Origin: Oscillospiraceae bacterium
GTDB taxonomy: Bacteria > Bacillota_A > Clostridia > Oscillospirales > Oscillospiraceae
NCBI GenBank assembly: GCA_017455225.1
Contig: JAFTBL010000006.1
Coordinates: 1-13,571, forward strand
Direction: 5' to 3'
DNA: 13,571 nucleotides
Positions 1 to 6,580 of the stretch are shown piece by piece. The notes beneath the pieces are model-generated. The model saw nothing but the letters and a program-made list of their open reading frames with translations, searched no databases and had not been told where the DNA came from. The translations under genes and the position numbers were made by a program. Numbering within the stretch: the first letter of the stretch is position 1; each line of letters opens with the position of its first letter.

Positions 1-1781
1 ATCTCCAGAATGCCCAGCCACACCGTCTCGAACATCTCCTCACGGTTGTTCTGGCAGATGGTCGCGTTGGTGCTGGTCAGGATCTCCGCCGGGGTCTTGC
101 CCTGCTTTGCGAAGCTGGCCAGAATGATACGGGAGGCCATCATGAACAGTGCGGCGGGCACACCCTTGCCGGACACGTCTGCGATCAGCATGCACAGGTG
201 GTCGTCGTCCACCAGAAAGAAGTCGTAGAAGTCGCCGCCCACCTCCCGGGCCGGATCCATAGAGGCGTAGATGTCAAACTCCGCCCTGTCCGGAAACGCG
301 GGATAGGTATTGGGCAGCATGTCCGCCTGAATGCGGGTGGCCAGCGCCAGCTCGGTGCCGATACGCTCCTTCTCCGCCGTGATCTCGGTGATCTGTTGGA
401 TGTATTCCCTCGTCTTGCCCGACAGGGCTGCGAAGGACTCGGCCAGCACCTCGATCTCGTCGTTGGTGCGATAGATCTTCTCCATCTCGAACGCGCTGTC
501 CTCGCCGCTGAGGGCGTTGATACGGCGCGTCATGTGCTCGATGGGCCTTACCACCCGTCCTGCCACGAACAGCGCCCCCGCAGTAGCAAGGATCACGATC
601 ACCACAGTCAGGATCACGATCGTCCGCACGGACTGCCCCGCACCGGTGCGGTAGGCGTCAAGTGCGCCCGCGTTGATGTCCTCATAGCTTTTCAGCATCG
701 CCGCCGTAGGCTGATAGGTAACGGCCTTGTCCACTGCGGAGATCACCGCCCAGCCCACCGTCGGCATGGGCGTGCCGGCCAGATAGTATTCCTTGCCGTC
801 CACGGTCAGCGTCCGCATCCCCGTGCTGCCTGCCAGCGCCTCGGTCACGAAGGCGGCCAGCTCCTTGTTCTCTCCCGCACGCAGATCGGTGGCGGTTTCG
901 GCCAGCTCCGGCTTGAAGGTTCCCTCGGTGTTGGGGGAAAACAGCACGTGTCCGTTCTGGTTCACCACGCAGACGAAGCCGCCGTTGCCGACGCTGCTTT
1001 CCACGTAATCGCTGATGGCGTTGAGGAAAACGTCCGCCCCCACCACGGCCACCAGCTGACCGTCGCGGTAAACGGGCGCGGCGCACACCAGTCCGGCTGT
1101 GCCGGTGAACGCGTCGGCCTCCACGCCGGTGAAGATCAGCTCGCCCGCCTCCACTGCCTGCAAATACCACGGGCGCTGCCGCACCTGCAGGTCGTACACA
1201 TTCCCGTTTTCGTCAAAGTGTGCGCCGGCGCGGTCGTCTGCGATCAGGACACACCCGTCCGCCGTGGCCACGAAGCAGGAGCTGAGCTTGTCGGAGTTGC
1301 TGAACATGGACAGCATTGTCTCGCTCATGTTGGCCGCAAGACCCAGCGCCTGGGAGTCGGCGGGATCCACGCCGGTTTCATGCTGCGCCTGCACGGAGAC
1401 GACCCCGTCGTTGGCCGCGTCCGGCGGATACCACGCGTGGGCGGGAAACGCCTCCGCGTGTTCAAACATCTGCTCCGCGATGGACTGCAGCGTCATCACA
1501 TCGCTTTTCACGTCGCTGAACAGATCGTCTGCGATATAGGCCTGCAGTGCCGTGATCTTGGTCATGGAGCCTGAAACCGCAGCCTCCATCGTCGCCTCCG
1601 AAACCGATGTGATGGACGCCTGCTGCTCCTCGCTGGCAGTCTCCACCACGTCTGTCAGGCTGCTTTGCTGCACAAGACCCACGGCCACGTAAGCGCCTAT
1701 CAGCGCCACGATGAAAAACAGTATCAGGCTAAAAATCTTCTGCTGCAGCCCGCCCAGCTTGATCCCGTGAATGATCTTCAT
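1..1781 (-). CDS. Membrane-bound Cache-HAMP-PP2C (SpoIIE/RsbU-type) serine phosphatase, C-terminus cut off by window edge
   Basis: Signal-transducing phosphatase, expected to act on a phosphorylated protein such as an anti-anti-sigma factor. The 593 codons present show: transmembrane segment 1 at about 18-36; an extracytoplasmic double-Cache sensor at about 55-350, with RPWY at 203-206 and VVGAD ending at D250; transmembrane segment 2 at about 387-407; a HAMP domain at about 405-460 (VVRPIEHMTRRI); a short helical linker (ITEITAEKERIGTELALATRIQ); then the PP2C domain with QADMLP, REVGGDFYDFF (D517) and IADVSGKG (D535), two of the usual metal-binding aspartates. The rest of the catalytic domain, roughly 100-150 residues, lies outside. 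The ATG at 1781 is preceded by GAGGTGA at 1785-1791 and a clear promoter. No anti-sigma or STAS gene is visible nearby, so the target is unknown. The ligand cannot be read from sequence. The domain call is confident; the pathway is inference. Confidence 0.93.
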   Translation of the reverse strand, partial: MKIIHGIKLGGLQQKIFSLILFFIVALIGAYVAVGLVQQSSLTDVVETASEEQQASITSVSEATMEAAVSGSMTKITALQAYIADDLFSDVKSDVMTLQSIAEQMFEHAEAFPAHAWYPPDAANDGVVSVQAQHETGVDPADSQALGLAANMSETMLSMFSNSDKLSSCFVATADGCVLIADDRAGAHFDENGNVYDLQVRQRPWYLQAVEAGELIFTGVEADAFTGTAGLVCAAPVYRDGQLVAVVGADVFLNAISDYVESSVGNGGFVCVVNQNGHVLFSPNTEGTFKPELAETATDLRAGENKELAAFVTEALAGSTGMRTLTVDGKEYYLAGTPMPTVGWAVISAVDKAVTYQPTAAMLKSYEDINAGALDAYRTGAGQSVRTIVILTVVIVILATAGALFVAGRVVRPIEHMTRRINALSGEDSAFEMEKIYRTNDEIEVLAESFAALSGKTREYIQQITEITAEKERIGTELALATRIQADMLPNTYPAFPDRAEFDIYASMDPAREVGGDFYDFFLVDDDHLCMLIADVSGKGVPAALFMMASRIILASFAKQGKTPAEILTSTNATICQNNREEMFETVWLGILE

Positions 1782-1849
1782 ACTTCACCTCGTATACTTC
1801 TGCTCTCCGGCAAATACTTTGTTTTCCCTTTTGAATAATATGCTTGTAC

Positions 1850-1878
1850 ATTATACAATGCTGCCGCCGGAAAAGCAA
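1850..1878 (-). promoter_or_regulatory. Sigma-A promoter of the Cache-HAMP-PP2C phosphatase gene
   Basis: On the minus strand, -35 TTGCTT (1873-1878) and a consensus -10 TATAAT (1850-1855) are separated by exactly 17 bp. Transcription would start near 1843, giving a leader of about 60 nt before the ATG at 1781. The phosphatase therefore has its own promoter although it lies downstream of purBA on the same strand. Confidence 0.8.
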
Positions 1879-1944
1879 GTCGATCTGCGCCTTTCGCCGG
1901 ATCCCGCGCCGGCGGGAATGCAGCCGCGTGCCGTTCCCGTCCGC

Positions 1945-1982
1945 AAAAAGCGGCGCCCCGCCTCCCACCGGGGGAAACGGGG
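1945..1982 (-). terminator. Probable intrinsic terminator of the purBA operon
   Basis: Read on the minus strand, 14 nt after the purA stop, CCCCGTTTCCC (1972-1982) pairs with GGGAGGCGGGG (1956-1966) around a 5-nt loop. This gives an 11-bp stem with two G-T pairs. A run of five T (1945-1949) follows after six bases (CGCCGC), so it is weaker than a textbook terminator. Its place between purA and the next gene's promoter supports the call. Confidence 0.5.
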
Positions 1983-1995
1983 TGCTTTCCCTTAT

Positions 1996-3273
1996 TCAGA
2001 ACATCTGCACGTAGGCCTCGCGCTCGGCGCCCACGGACACGTACTTCACCGGGCAGCCCACGGCCTTTTCGATGTAGCGCACGTAGTCCATGGCCCGGGG
2101 CGGCAAGTCCTCAGGTCTGCGGCAGCGGCTGATGTCGCAGCCAAAGCCGGGCAGCGTCTCGTACACGGGCTTGGCGGCGTTCAGCTCATCAATGCTGGCG
2201 GGGAACTCGTCCACCCGCCGTCCGTTCACCTCATAGGCCACGCACACCGGGATCTCCTTCAGATAGCTCAGCACGTCCAGCTTGGTCAGCGCCAGATAGG
2301 TGCAGCCCTGCATCTTGGCGCCGTAGCGGGAGGCCACCACGTCAAAGCCGCCCACCCGGCGGGGCCGGCCCGTAGCGGCGCCGTATTCGCCGCCGGCCTC
2401 ACGCAGGGCGTCGCCGGCCTCGCCGAACAGCTCGCAGGTGAAGGGTCCCTCGCCCACGCAGCTGGAATAGGCCTTCATAATGCCGATACTCTCGTCCAGC
2501 TTGGCAAAGGGGATGCCGGCGCCGATGGGTGCGTAGGCCGCCAGCGTGGTAGAGGCGGAGGTGTAGGGATAGATTCCGAAGTCGATGTCCCGCAGGGCGC
2601 CCAGCTGCGCCTCAAAGATCACCGACTTGCCCTCGTCCATCGCCTTGCCCAGATATGCGGTGGTGTCGGTCACATAGGGCACGAAGGGCTTGCCGAACTT
2701 CTCCAGCCACGCCATCATCTCGTCCAGTGCGATGGCGGCGTGTCCGTATCCCTTCTCCACGAACAGGTTCTTCCACTCCAGCAGGCCCTCCAGCCGCTGG
2801 CGCAGGCTGTCCCAGTGCAGCAGGTCACCCATGCGCAGCGTCTTTTTCATATATTTGTCGGCGTATACCGGGGAGATGCCCCGTCGGGTGGAGCCGAACT
2901 TCTTGTCCCCCAGCCGGTCCTCCTCCAGCCCGTCCAGCAGCTTGTGGTAGGGCATGCAGATGGTGGCCCGGTCGCTGATGATCAGGTGTCCCGGCCGGAT
3001 CTCGATGCCGCTCTGCCGCAGCCGCTCCACCTCGCCGTACAGATGCTCCAGGTCGATCACGATGCCGGGACCCAGCACGTTGGCGGTCTCCGGGCGCAGA
3101 ATGCCGGAGGGCAGCAGGTTCATGATGAACTTGCCTCTCTCGTTCACCACGGTGTGCCCTGCGTTGTTGCCGCCCTGATAGCGCACCACCACGTCGTATT
3201 TGGCGCTGAGCAGGTCCACCATGCGGCCCTTGCCCTCGTCGCCCCAGTTGGTTCCCACGATTGCCGTCAGCAT
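1996..3273 (-). CDS. purA: Adenylosuccinate synthetase
   Basis: Joins IMP and aspartate using GTP to make adenylosuccinate, the first of two steps from IMP to AMP; cytosolic. The 425-residue protein opens MLTAIVGTNWGDEGKGRM with the GDEGKG nucleotide-binding loop (residues 11-16), followed by NNAGHT (36-41, catalytic His), KKFGSTRRGISP for IMP binding (about 124-135), ATGRPRRVG (300-308) and TKLDVL (330-335, guanine recognition). The length is normal. It differs from the common bacterial form at FEAQLGALRDIDFG, where most enzymes read FEGAQG followed by LLDIDHG. I take this as a clostridial subfamily rather than damage, because the flanking motifs are intact. An ATG at 3279 is also in frame, but it is only 2 nt from the Shine-Dalgarno site; the ATG at 3273 has 8 nt and is preferred. 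The gene follows purB directly and is probably cotranscribed with it. Confidence 0.96.
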   Translation of the reverse strand: MLTAIVGTNWGDEGKGRMVDLLSAKYDVVVRYQGGNNAGHTVVNERGKFIMNLLPSGILRPETANVLGPGIVIDLEHLYGEVERLRQSGIEIRPGHLIISDRATICMPYHKLLDGLEEDRLGDKKFGSTRRGISPVYADKYMKKTLRMGDLLHWDSLRQRLEGLLEWKNLFVEKGYGHAAIALDEMMAWLEKFGKPFVPYVTDTTAYLGKAMDEGKSVIFEAQLGALRDIDFGIYPYTSASTTLAAYAPIGAGIPFAKLDESIGIMKAYSSCVGEGPFTCELFGEAGDALREAGGEYGAATGRPRRVGGFDVVASRYGAKMQGCTYLALTKLDVLSYLKEIPVCVAYEVNGRRVDEFPASIDELNAAKPVYETLPGFGCDISRCRRPEDLPPRAMDYVRYIEKAVGCPVKYVSVGAEREAYVQMF

Positions 3274-3281
3274 CTTCATAT

Positions 3282-3288
3282 CCTCCTT
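3282..3288 (-). promoter_or_regulatory. Shine-Dalgarno site of purA overlapping the purB stop codon
   Basis: On the minus strand, AAGGAGG includes the last two bases of the purB TAA stop (3287-3289). GGAGG ends 8 nt before the ATG at 3273 and only 2 nt before the ATG at 3279, so it decides for the second ATG. The overlap of stop and ribosome site suggests that purA translation is coupled to purB. Confidence 0.75.
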
Positions 3289-4729
3289 ATATCTCGATCT
3301 CCGCTCCGGCGCCCAGACTGTCTCTGTTTTGCGCCAAAAGCGGTAAAACGGTCTCGTCCAGAAACTGTCCGCACTGCCGCGCCGCCATCCCGGTAAAGGC
3401 CGCCGGATCCAGCAGACTCTCCAGCTCCTGCGCCGTCAAGCCGAAGCTCTCGTCCCCGGCGATGCGCCGCAGCAGGTCGTTCTCCCGTCCGTGCTCCTTT
3501 ACCTCGGCGGCGGCTGCCATAGAGTGCTGCCGGATGCGCTCGTGGAGCGTCTGGCGGTCGCCGCCCTTGTTTTTCACGCAGTACATCAGGATATTCTCCG
3601 TGGCCATGAAGGGTAGCTCCTCCTGCAGGTGCCGGCGGCACACCGCCTCGTGCACGGTCATGCCCCGCGCCACGTTGATGTACAGGTTCAGCACCGCGTC
3701 GATGGCCAAAAATGCCTCCGGCAGGGCGATGCGCCGGTTGGCGGAGTCGTCCAGCGTCCGCTCCAGCCACTGGCTGGCGGCGGTAACGGCGGTGTTCTGC
3801 ACGTCGCAGATCACGTACCGGCTCAGCGAGGCCATCCGCTCGCAGCGCATGGGGTTGCGCTTGTAGGCCATGGCGGAGGAACCGATCTGCCCCGTCTCGA
3901 AGGGCTCGTCCACCTCCTTCAGGTGGCACAAAAGCCGCACGTCCCCGGCGAATTTCGAGGCGCTCTGCGCAATGCCGCCCAGCACCTGCAGCACGGCGTA
4001 GTCCACCTTGCGGGTGTAGGTCTGTCCGCTCACCCTCTGGCAGCCGTCAAAGCCCAGCTTCCGGGCGATCTTTCGCTCCAGCAGCTCCACCTTGTCCCCG
4101 TCGCCGTCAAACAGCTCCAGAAAGCTGGCGCCGGTGCCGGTGGCGCCCTTGCAGCCCAGCAGCTTCAGCTGTCCCAGCTGAAAATCCAGCTGGTCAAGGT
4201 CAAACAGCAGGTCGTTCAGCCACAGGCAGGCCCGCTTGCCCACGGTGGTGGGCTGGGCGGCCTGAAAGTGGGTGTAGGCCAGCGTGGGCAGCGTGGCATA
4301 CCGCCGGGCGAAGCTCTCCAGCGCCCCGATGGCGGACAGCAGCAGCCTGCGCACCAGCACCAGCGCGTCCCGCAGGTTCAGAATGTCGGTGTTGTCCCCC
4401 ACGTAGCAGGAGGTGGCGCCCAGATGGATGATGGGTCGCGCCTTGGGGCAGCAGTCGCCGAAGGTCAGCACGTGGGCCATCACGTCGTGGCGCACCTTGC
4501 GCTCGTAGGCGGCGGCGGCCTCGTAGTCGATGTCGGTCAGATGAGCCCGCATCTCCTCCAGCTGTTCCTCGGTGATGTCCACGCCCAGCTCCCGCTCGCT
4601 CTCCGCCAGCAGCAGCCATAGCCGCCGCCACGTGGAGAATTTCCGGTCGTCGGAGAAAATGCGCCGCATCTCCTCGTCGGCGTACCGGGCGCACAGGGGG
4701 CTCTCGTAAAATTCCCGCACAGCGTTCAA
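3287..4729 (-). CDS. purB: Adenylosuccinate lyase, long (animal-like) type
   Basis: Splits adenylosuccinate into AMP and fumarate, and SAICAR into AICAR and fumarate; cytosolic homotetramer of the fumarase/aspartase superfamily. At 480 residues it is longer than the roughly 430-residue Bacillus type. Visible motifs are HDVMAHV (H81 and H86), IHLGATSCYVGDNTD (about 101-115), THFQAAQPTTVGKR with the likely catalytic His at 154, and the signature loop GSSAMAYKRNPMRCE (283-297) carrying the catalytic serine. The stretch QWLERTLDDSANRRI (320-334) and ELPFMATENI resemble the human enzyme closely, from memory of that protein. No ATG fits the start. The TTG at 4729 lies 3 nt from GGAGG, and a GTG at 4720 (giving MREFYESPL) lies 12 nt from it, so the exact start is uncertain by three codons. 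It is first in the purB-purA operon. Confidence 0.95.
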   Translation of the reverse strand: MNAVREFYESPLCARYADEEMRRIFSDDRKFSTWRRLWLLLAESERELGVDITEEQLEEMRAHLTDIDYEAAAAYERKVRHDVMAHVLTFGDCCPKARPIIHLGATSCYVGDNTDILNLRDALVLVRRLLLSAIGALESFARRYATLPTLAYTHFQAAQPTTVGKRACLWLNDLLFDLDQLDFQLGQLKLLGCKGATGTGASFLELFDGDGDKVELLERKIARKLGFDGCQRVSGQTYTRKVDYAVLQVLGGIAQSASKFAGDVRLLCHLKEVDEPFETGQIGSSAMAYKRNPMRCERMASLSRYVICDVQNTAVTAASQWLERTLDDSANRRIALPEAFLAIDAVLNLYINVARGMTVHEAVCRRHLQEELPFMATENILMYCVKNKGGDRQTLHERIRQHSMAAAAEVKEHGRENDLLRRIAGDESFGLTAQELESLLDPAAFTGMAARQCGQFLDETVLPLLAQNRDSLGAGAEIEI

Positions 4730-4791
4730 CTCCCTCCCAAAAGCAGCGGCAACGGCGCACCGCGCCCATTGCCGCCTCTCGTCCGTGGAAA

Positions 4792-4820
4792 ATTATACCC
4801 GATGGCGCAGGGGATGTCAA
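4792..4820 (-). promoter_or_regulatory. Strong sigma-A promoter of purB-purA
   Basis: On the minus strand, a perfect -35 TTGACA (4815-4820) and a perfect -10 TATAAT (4792-4797) lie 17 bp apart. Start of transcription is expected near 4785, giving a leader of about 55 nt with no obvious riboswitch. Match to consensus is complete, so basal transcription should be strong unless repressed. Confidence 0.9.
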
Positions 4821-4864
4821 CGCGCCGCCCATATATTTTTCCGATGCGTGTCATCACAGTGCGG

Positions 4865-4893
4865 TTGAAAAATGCCCGCCGCCGGGGTATAAT
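4865..4893 (+). promoter_or_regulatory. Sigma-A promoter of the M32 carboxypeptidase gene, divergent from the purB promoter
   Basis: -35 TTGAAA (4865-4870) and -10 TATAAT (4888-4893) are 17 bp apart. The expected transcript starts near 4900, about 25 nt before the ATG at 4926. Its -35 box is separated from the -35 box of the purB promoter by 44 bp (4821-4864), which include a short AT-rich patch at 4831-4840. Confidence 0.85.
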
Positions 4894-4925
4894 CAAGCCG
4901 ATCAAACGTATAGGAGGAAGCGCAT

Positions 4926-6254
4926 ATGACCCTGACCGATGCCCGCACCGCCCTGACGGAGCTGCAGCAGCGCATGGCGGCCTATGATCACGCCCTGTCC
5001 CTTTTGTACTATGACGGCGTCACCACCGCCCCCCGCGGCACCGCCGCCAACCGGGCCCAGACCACCGGTGTGCTCTCCGCGGAGGTCTACCGTCTCACCA
5101 CCGGCGAGGAAACAGTGGCGCTGCTGGAGCTGCTGGACGCCCACCGCGACGAGCTGGACGAGAAGGAGCGCCGCATGGTGTACCTTCTGCTCAAGGACAT
5201 CCGGCGCATGCAGAAGATCCCCATGGACGAGTATCTGGAGATCCAGCGCCAGACCGTGGAGGCGGAGGACGTGTGGCACACCGCCAAGGAGCGCAGCGAC
5301 TTCGCCCTGTTCCGCCCCCACCTGGAAAACATGTTCAACGCCGCCAAGAAGATCGCCCGCTACTGCGCGCCTGAGAAGGATCCCTACGACTATTGGCTGG
5401 GCGAATACGAGGAGGGGCTGGATCGGGCCCGGTGCGACACGTTTTTCGCCGCGCTGCGCAGCCGTCTGGTGCCGCTGATCCACGCCGTGGGGCAAAAGCC
5501 CCAGCTCGACGATTCCATGCTCCACACGCCCATTTCCGCGGCGCGGCAGGACGCGCTCAGCCTCCGCCTGATGGAGATCATCGGCCTTGATCGCGCCCAC
5601 GTGGGTCTTTCCACCACGGAGCATCCCTTCACCACCAGCCTCGGCTCCCATCTGGACGAGCGCATCACCACCCACTACTACGAGGATGATTTCTCCTCCT
5701 CCCTGTTCAGCGTGATCCACGAGGGCGGCCACGCCCTGTACGACACCGGCAGCGACGAGTCGCTGGCCTATACCGTGCTGGACGGCGGCGTGTCCATGAG
5801 CATCCACGAGAGCCAGAGCCGGTTTTACGAAAATCTGCTGGGCCGCAGCCGGGGCTTCTGCGCCTACCTCTTCACCGTGCTGCGGGAGCTGTTCCCCGCC
5901 GAGATGGCCGGCCACGACGATGAGGAGCTGTACCGCGCCCTCAACCGCTCCCAGCCCTCGCTGATCCGCACCCAGGCGGACGAGCTGACGTATTCTCTCC
6001 ACGTCATGGTGCGCTACGAGCTGGAAAAGCGGGTCATGGCGGACGAGCTGACGGTGGCGGAGATCCCCGCCGAGTGGAACCGGCTTTACAAGGAGTATCT
6101 GGGCGTGGACGTGCCGGACGATCGCAGCGGCTGCCTGCAGGACAGCCACTGGTCTGGCGGCATGATCGGCTACTTCCCCTCCTACGCGCTGGGCAGCGCC
6201 TACGGCGTGCAGTTCCTGCGCCGGTTGGAAGAAACGGTGGACGTGGACGGGTGA
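4926..6254 (+). CDS. M32-family (Taq-type) zinc metallocarboxypeptidase, ended early by an in-frame TGA
   Basis: Removes C-terminal residues from peptides, broad specificity, expected cytosolic (no signal peptide). The mostly helical protein carries the zinc site HEGGH (residues 265-269), the downstream glutamate ligand in HESQSRF (E295), RTQADELTYSLHVMVRYELE (about 348-367) and LQDSHWSGGMIGYFPSYALGS (404-424), all family hallmarks. The ATG at 4926 has AGGAGG at 4912-4917, 8 nt upstream. As read with the standard code the product is 442 residues, about 58 short of the usual 500. The missing C-terminus is encoded in the same frame right after the TGA at 6252-6254. All known catalytic residues lie before the stop, but the lost helices pack in the family fold, so the short product may be unstable. 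The gene stands alone between its own promoter and terminator. Confidence 0.92.
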   Translation: MTLTDARTALTELQQRMAAYDHALSLLYYDGVTTAPRGTAANRAQTTGVLSAEVYRLTTGEETVALLELLDAHRDELDEKERRMVYLLLKDIRRMQKIPMDEYLEIQRQTVEAEDVWHTAKERSDFALFRPHLENMFNAAKKIARYCAPEKDPYDYWLGEYEEGLDRARCDTFFAALRSRLVPLIHAVGQKPQLDDSMLHTPISAARQDALSLRLMEIIGLDRAHVGLSTTEHPFTTSLGSHLDERITTHYYEDDFSSSLFSVIHEGGHALYDTGSDESLAYTVLDGGVSMSIHESQSRFYENLLGRSRGFCAYLFTVLRELFPAEMAGHDDEELYRALNRSQPSLIRTQADELTYSLHVMVRYELEKRVMADELTVAEIPAEWNRLYKEYLGVDVPDDRSGCLQDSHWSGGMIGYFPSYALGSAYGVQFLRRLEETVDVDG

Positions 6255-6428
6255 CTGCGCCGGGGCGATTTCGGCCCCATCAACGCGTGGAACCGGGAGC
6301 ACATCTGGCGCCACGGCAGTCTGTATCGGCCGGGCGATCTGTTCCGCGCGGCCGCCGGCGCCGACTTCGACCCCACGTATTACACCGACTATCTCACGCA
6401 GAAGTTCAGCGTCCTCTACGGCCTGTGA
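6255..6428 (+). pseudogene. In-frame C-terminal segment of the M32 carboxypeptidase, beyond the internal TGA
   Basis: The 57 codons after the TGA stay open in the same frame and end at a second TGA (6426-6428). They read LRRGDFGPINAWNREHIW and continue with HGSLYRPGDLF, FDPTYYTDYLTQKF and SVLYGL, which is the normal end of M32 enzymes (a segment ending in Y-x-x-x-YGL). Counting the TGA as one residue, the whole reading frame from 4926 gives 500 residues, the expected family length. No start codon with a ribosome site is seen here, so it is not a separate gene. There is no frameshift and no further stop, so any decay is very recent. Readthrough or recoding is possible but unproven. Confidence 0.85.
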
Positions 6429-6447
6429 TCCATCCCACCGCGCCCGG

Positions 6448-6482
6448 CGGCGGGGGTCGAGCTCCGACCCCCGCCGTTTTTT
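6448..6482 (+). terminator. Strong intrinsic terminator after the carboxypeptidase gene
   Basis: A perfect 12-bp stem, CGGCGGGGGTCG (6448-6459) with CGACCCCCGCCG (6465-6476), encloses the loop AGCTC and is followed directly by six T (6477-6482). It lies 19 nt after the second TGA of the carboxypeptidase frame, which supports 6428 as the ancestral gene end. It isolates the V-ATPase operon from upstream transcription. Confidence 0.93.
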
Positions 6483-6511
6483 GTCTGCCGCTGCCAAATC
6501 GTGAATAGCCG

Positions 6512-6540
6512 TTGAAAAACGCGGCGGCTTTTGCTATAAT
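6512..6540 (+). promoter_or_regulatory. Sigma-A promoter of the V-type ATPase operon with extended -10
   Basis: -35 TTGAAA (6512-6517) and -10 TATAAT (6535-6540) lie 17 bp apart. The base triplet TGC directly before the -10 makes an extended TGn element. Transcription should begin near 6547, leaving a leader of about 35 nt before the first gene. No other promoter was noticed inside the operon up to the window end. Confidence 0.87.
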
Positions 6541-6580
6541 GTATGACAAAGTTTCAGCCCCCCGAAAGGCGGTGACAAGG

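Noticed and set aside
198..1574. Long plus-strand open frame opposite the phosphatase gene
   Set aside because: It is rich in His, Gly, Arg and Gln with no family likeness, and is explained as the antisense shadow of a GC-rich coding sequence. The minus-strand frame carries all the domain motifs.
1902..1917. Inverted repeat TCCCGC-GCCG-GCGGGA between purA and the phosphatase promoter
   Set aside because: The 6-bp stem has no T-run on either strand and sits in GC-rich DNA, where such stems are common. The hairpin at 1956-1982 is the better terminator.
1771..3396. Plus-strand frame of 541 codons opposite purA
   Set aside because: Antisense shadow: low-complexity His/Gln/Val composition, no ribosome site, and full overlap with a clear purA.
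4200..4769. Possible leader or overlapping frame starting at ATG 4769 in the purB transcript, with AGAGG upstream
   Set aside because: It runs through purB in another frame, its product is Arg/Gly/Ala-rich and resembles no protein, and the ATG lies only about 16 nt from the predicted transcript start. It could interfere with purB initiation, but nothing in the sequence shows it is used.
4837..4849. PurR box (AWWWCCGAACWWT-like) near TTTTCCGA in the purB upstream region
   Set aside because: Only about 8 of 13 positions match and the second half of the box is wrong. No second, inverted copy was found.
4926..6428. Frameshift as the cause of the short carboxypeptidase
   Set aside because: The conserved C-terminal residues continue in the same frame after the TGA, so only a single stop codon is involved, not an insertion or deletion.
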